In this document: in pieces, positions 60,945 through 64,000 of the stretch | Numbering within the stretch: position 1 is the first letter of the stretch | How the letters are laid out: each line of letters starts with the position of its first letter | NCBI GenBank assembly: GCA_958296035.1 | Contig: OY282431.1 | Span: forward strand, 3,022,037 to 3,086,036 | Direction: 5' to 3' | Source of the DNA: Paracoccaceae bacterium | GTDB lineage: Bacteria; Pseudomonadota; Alphaproteobacteria; Rhodobacterales; Rhodobacteraceae | Length of the DNA stretch: 64,000 bases | Translations under genes and position numbers: made by a program | The notes under the pieces: model-generated | What the model saw: the letters and a program-made list of their open reading frames with translations, nothing else | What the model was told of the DNA's origin: nothing | Databases searched by the model: none

Positions 60945-62621
60945 ATGAAAACCACACCGCCAATCGGACGCGTAGTCGCAACGGAACAGAATCCAACAAC
61001 GACCGGCAATCTGCGCTTTTGGTTGACCCAAGGAATTGACCTCAAACCATTTGATTTCGTGAGAATCATTCCTCCTGAGAGCAGTTCGGAGTCAATCGGA
61101 GATTTCTACGCGATTATCGATGAAATTTTTCAGGTGTCCGACGAAGTCAGCCCCTTAAGCAACTTCATTTCATCAGATTTTGGAGACTCAAGCCAAAAAC
61201 CAAGAGTAGGTAGAGTTGTTACGACCTACGCAGACGCAACTGTCCTTTACAATACGAAGGACATTGAAATGCCTGTCCCTCATGGCGCAAGAGTTTACTG
61301 GCCAGATGAACACGGCGTAAGAAGAGCGCTTGGCATTGACGACTACAACCGCAAAACCCCAGCAGGTTTCATAACTATGTCAGGGCCAGAAAAGAAAAGC
61401 ATTACGATCAATGTAGATGTGGATGCGGATTACCTACTTGGACCTGAGGGCGCACATCTCAATATCTCAGGTATATCTGGCCTAGCTACGAAAACTTCAT
61501 ATGCAATGTTCCTGATGTCCGCCATTCAGCAGCAGCAAAGCATTGACATGGACCCACGCGACAACCGGACATCTTTCGTAATTCTGAACGTTAAGAGCTC
61601 CGACCTTCTGCATGTGCACGAAAAAGCTCCAGACCTGAGCGACAAGACACGCAGCGAATGGCAAAAATGCGGGCTAGAGGCCCGTCCTCTTAACGAGGTA
61701 ACCTACTACTACCCGTTTTCGCCAAATGCTCCTGCAAAGGCTCAAACCTATTTGGAACCTAGCGCGGTAGACGACAATGTCAATTCAGGGTGTGGGTTCA
61801 GGTATTTTTATGACGTGGACAGCTTCCTTGAGCGATTATTGTTGCTGTTTGAGGATCTAGATGATCCCAATTCAACGCTAGTGAGTTGCGCGGAGTATTG
61901 CATGGAAAACTTTGGTAAGGCTACCTCTTGGAATACCCTTAATCATGAAATAAAAGAATGGGCGCGCGAGACACCTGATAAGAAGATCCCCGTTGTATCA
62001 TGGCGTCGGTTCGCTCGTCTTTTCAGGCAAAGAACCAGAAATCGAGTCTTTACTGAAAGGAGTAGGTTCGCAGACAAATACTGTCAGGTTAACTTGGCCG
62101 ACAGACTGAAGCAGTTGAAGCCAGGGCATGTTGCGGTAGTAGATATTGCCCAATTGCCAGATTACCTTCAAAGCTTTGTGGTTGCAGACATAATCTCTGC
62201 CTTGAGAGAAGCAAGGACGGGTGAAGTCAACGAAGATGAACCCGATGCTGTTGCCGACGGAAGGACATTTGTACTTTTTGCAGATGAATTGAATAAGTTT
62301 GCTCCACGGCAGAGTGGCAAGCGGTCGTTAGTTCGATATCTGCGCGAAGTCAGTGAACGTGGGCGCTCAGAAGGGTTAATCCTGTTCGGGGCAGAACAGT
62401 TTCGGACCAGCGTTGACGAACGAGTGACTGGCAATTCAAGCACACATGTGTTCGGGCGTACAACAGCAGTGGAAGCCGGGAAAGACCCTGAAATAAGGGC
62501 TCGACCTCAATCCAAGCGTGTACCTTTCTTGAGAAAGGGAGAGTTATTGGTCAGTCATACCAGATTTAGCTCTGGCACCCTCAAGCTTCGCTTCCCTCGC
62601 AACGCCTATCGGCCGGGTTGA
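60945..62621 (+). CDS. herA: HerA-like hexameric ATPase/helicase
   Basis: A 558-residue ATPase of the HerA/FtsK class. Residues 1-130 form an N-terminal beta-barrel (HAS-like). The P-loop at 176-185 reads GISGLATKTS, one residue longer than usual and with Thr in place of the Gly before Lys, a variant I associate with one island-borne HerA subgroup. Walker B (FVLFADELNKFAP, near 441-453) has the D-E pair and an arginine-finger segment SERGRSEG follows near 470. HerA pumps DNA into the NurA nuclease. It lies 34 bp after nurA and 4 bp before the GHKL gene, so translation is probably coupled. Confidence 0.85.
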   Translation: MKTTPPIGRVVATEQNPTTTGNLRFWLTQGIDLKPFDFVRIIPPESSSESIGDFYAIIDEIFQVSDEVSPLSNFISSDFGDSSQKPRVGRVVTTYADATVLYNTKDIEMPVPHGARVYWPDEHGVRRALGIDDYNRKTPAGFITMSGPEKKSITINVDVDADYLLGPEGAHLNISGISGLATKTSYAMFLMSAIQQQQSIDMDPRDNRTSFVILNVKSSDLLHVHEKAPDLSDKTRSEWQKCGLEARPLNEVTYYYPFSPNAPAKAQTYLEPSAVDDNVNSGCGFRYFYDVDSFLERLLLLFEDLDDPNSTLVSCAEYCMENFGKATSWNTLNHEIKEWARETPDKKIPVVSWRRFARLFRQRTRNRVFTERSRFADKYCQVNLADRLKQLKPGHVAVVDIAQLPDYLQSFVVADIISALREARTGEVNEDEPDAVADGRTFVLFADELNKFAPRQSGKRSLVRYLREVSERGRSEGLILFGAEQFRTSVDERVTGNSSTHVFGRTTAVEAGKDPEIRARPQSKRVPFLRKGELLVSHTRFSSGTLKLRFPRNAYRPG

Positions 62622-62625
62622 CAGC

Positions 62626-64000
62626 ATGCCATCTACTTCTGGTCCAATACTTGGTGTCCATCTTCTTGAGAGTATTACTCTCGGAATGTACAGCAATCCC
62701 CTTCACTGCATACGTGAATATGTTCAGAATGCCTTCGACAGCATCCGGAATGCACGGAGGCTTGGTCAGTTGGAGCCAGAGGAGGGGCGGATTGATATTC
62801 GAGTAGACCCTGGAAATGCGCGGATAGTGATTGAAGATAATGGAACAGGGATGACTCCGGAAGAAGCGGTCGTAAAGCTTGTCGATATCGGTGCATCCGA
62901 GAAGGCCAGCACATCCGTGCTAGCGGCAGGTCATGCCGGGTTTCGAGGAATCGGTCGCTTGGCAGGTATCAGCTACTGTAGGCAGCTGCACTTTGAAACG
63001 TCTGATGGTGGACATACCACATGTAGAATCAAGTTTAATGCTGAAGCGATCAATAAACTAACTAGACCTTGTCAAAAGCCAGTAACGATCGTTGACGCTA
63101 TCAACCGCAATTATAAGGCAGATGATTGGAAGACTGAGCAAGAATCGAGATTCTTTAGGATTATTCTTGAGGGTGTAAAAGATGAACAGCTGATGAACCC
63201 AGACGTTGTTCAGCAATATCTAGAGATGACTGCGCCCGTGCGATACGATTCCTCCCAGTGGAGGTACGGGCCGAAGATTTTGTCCATTGCAAGAAGGGCG
63301 AACGCTTCCGAGTCGATGGACACAATTAGGTTGTTCATTTTAGACAGTGAAATAGGCACCCCGCGAGAAGTTTTTCGCCCGTTTAAGGATTGCTTTTCGA
63401 CTCGCAACGCCAAAGGAACAAATAGACGGACGGTCATTGTAAGAAAAATTAAACCGTTACCAAGTAACGGAGTTGGCCAGGGATGGTGGGGTTGGCTGGC
63501 AGTGCACGAGCGAAAGGGCGCGCTCGGGGACGTGCCCTTCAAGGGTCTCCGCATCCGTATGCACAATATCGCGGTCGGTGACGAATCTATCATTCGCGAA
63601 TTCTGGAAAACGAAACCACTTGCCCTTTGGTGTTTTGGCGAGGTCCACATCACGGGCCAGGGCATAGTTCCAAACTCCCAGCGCAACGATTTCGAACCTT
63701 CCATACAGCGCGATCAATTGTACGAGAAGCTCAAGGATGAAATGAAGCAACTTGAGCGGGAAATACGCTATGAGTCTAACCAAAGAAGCAATTCACCAAG
63801 AAAGGCAGTTCAAGAAGCCGAAAAGAAGGTGAAAAAGGCGCGCAAAGCTGCTGACAAAGGTTTTGCTTCCATTGATCACCGAGAACGAATTCTCAAGGAA
63901 TTGAACACCGCAAAAAACAAGGTCGAAAAGATTTTTGGGAAATCCAATCTTTCTCTGGAGGACAAAGAGATTCTAGAAAGCTCTGGCCAGAATGTCCAAG
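62626..64000 (+). CDS. GHKL-type (Hsp90/MutL-like) ATPase, runs off the window
   Basis: At least 458 codons, open to the window end. The N-terminal ATP fold is complete: REYVQNAFDSI (E and N of the N-box, near residue 35), DNGTGM (near 73) and GHAGFRGIGRLAGI (near 105). This is the Hsp90/MutL arrangement rather than a histidine kinase, as there is no phospho-acceptor domain. After about residue 385 a Lys/Glu-rich coiled coil begins. The ATG is 4 bp after the herA stop, so it belongs to the same operon and probably acts with the NurA-HerA machine, perhaps as an ATP-gated clamp or sensor. The C-terminal domain, possibly another effector, is outside the window. Confidence 0.82.
   Translation, partial: MPSTSGPILGVHLLESITLGMYSNPLHCIREYVQNAFDSIRNARRLGQLEPEEGRIDIRVDPGNARIVIEDNGTGMTPEEAVVKLVDIGASEKASTSVLAAGHAGFRGIGRLAGISYCRQLHFETSDGGHTTCRIKFNAEAINKLTRPCQKPVTIVDAINRNYKADDWKTEQESRFFRIILEGVKDEQLMNPDVVQQYLEMTAPVRYDSSQWRYGPKILSIARRANASESMDTIRLFILDSEIGTPREVFRPFKDCFSTRNAKGTNRRTVIVRKIKPLPSNGVGQGWWGWLAVHERKGALGDVPFKGLRIRMHNIAVGDESIIREFWKTKPLALWCFGEVHITGQGIVPNSQRNDFEPSIQRDQLYEKLKDEMKQLEREIRYESNQRSNSPRKAVQEAEKKVKKARKAADKGFASIDHRERILKELNTAKNKVEKIFGKSNLSLEDKEILESSGQNVQ

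Noticed and set aside
1-64000. CRISPR arrays, tRNA or rRNA genes
   Set aside because: No regularly spaced short repeats, no tRNA-like cloverleaf arms and no rRNA signatures were seen on reading through; a covariance-model search would be decisive.

Overview
The window looks like a chromosomal segment of an alphaproteobacterium. The clues are the conserved order pcm-like methyltransferase, tolC, valS; an ETF-ubiquinone oxidoreductase; a DUF4212 plus sodium:solute symporter pair; and a small porin ending in Phe. I cannot name a genus. The genome appears to be decaying and rearranging: there are two intact copies of one insertion sequence, remnants of at least six other transposases, several ordinary genes reduced to frameshifted fragments (urate hydroxylase, TRAP transporter, SIS-domain sugar isomerase), and single nonsense codons in otherwise intact genes. 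No tRNA, rRNA or CRISPR array was seen.

Layout. 1-6763: two almost identical porin genes face each other in a large inverted duplication. Each is preceded by a roughly 600 bp repeat with a conserved TATAAT box, and an intact IS sits between them. 6778-11950: minus-strand housekeeping block of ispE, a large TPR protein and ETF-QO. 12385-15433: ruined puuD-like urate hydroxylase, a long featureless stretch and a conserved hypothetical gene. 15569-18099: DUF4212 subunit, symporter and a YggT-like membrane protein. 18676-20640: third copy of the 600 bp repeat, followed by a surface lipoprotein with a TbpB-like C-terminal barrel signature. 21264-27639: pcm-like gene, tolC, a YbjQ-family gene and valS.

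28401-64000 is a defence island embedded in transposon debris. In order it holds a TIR-domain protein; a truncated copy of a nuclease-STAND gene; a 1439-residue NACHT NTPase with a C-terminal PD-(D/E)XK-like nuclease; a nuclease-STAND (Avs-like) gene hit by an IS at its 5' end and split by one in-frame TGA; a Dsr1-like SIR2 protein; and a tight three-gene operon of NurA-like nuclease, HerA-like ATPase and an Hsp90/MutL-type GHKL ATPase that runs off the window. Direct repeats of about 0.87 kb (27908-28773 and 58857-59725) bracket most of the island, so homologous recombination between them could delete about 31 kb. The NurA-HerA-GHKL operon and the NACHT-nuclease fusion are the best candidates for poorly described immune systems.

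All calls come from reading the sequence and from remembered family motifs. No database search was run, and domain boundaries are approximate.
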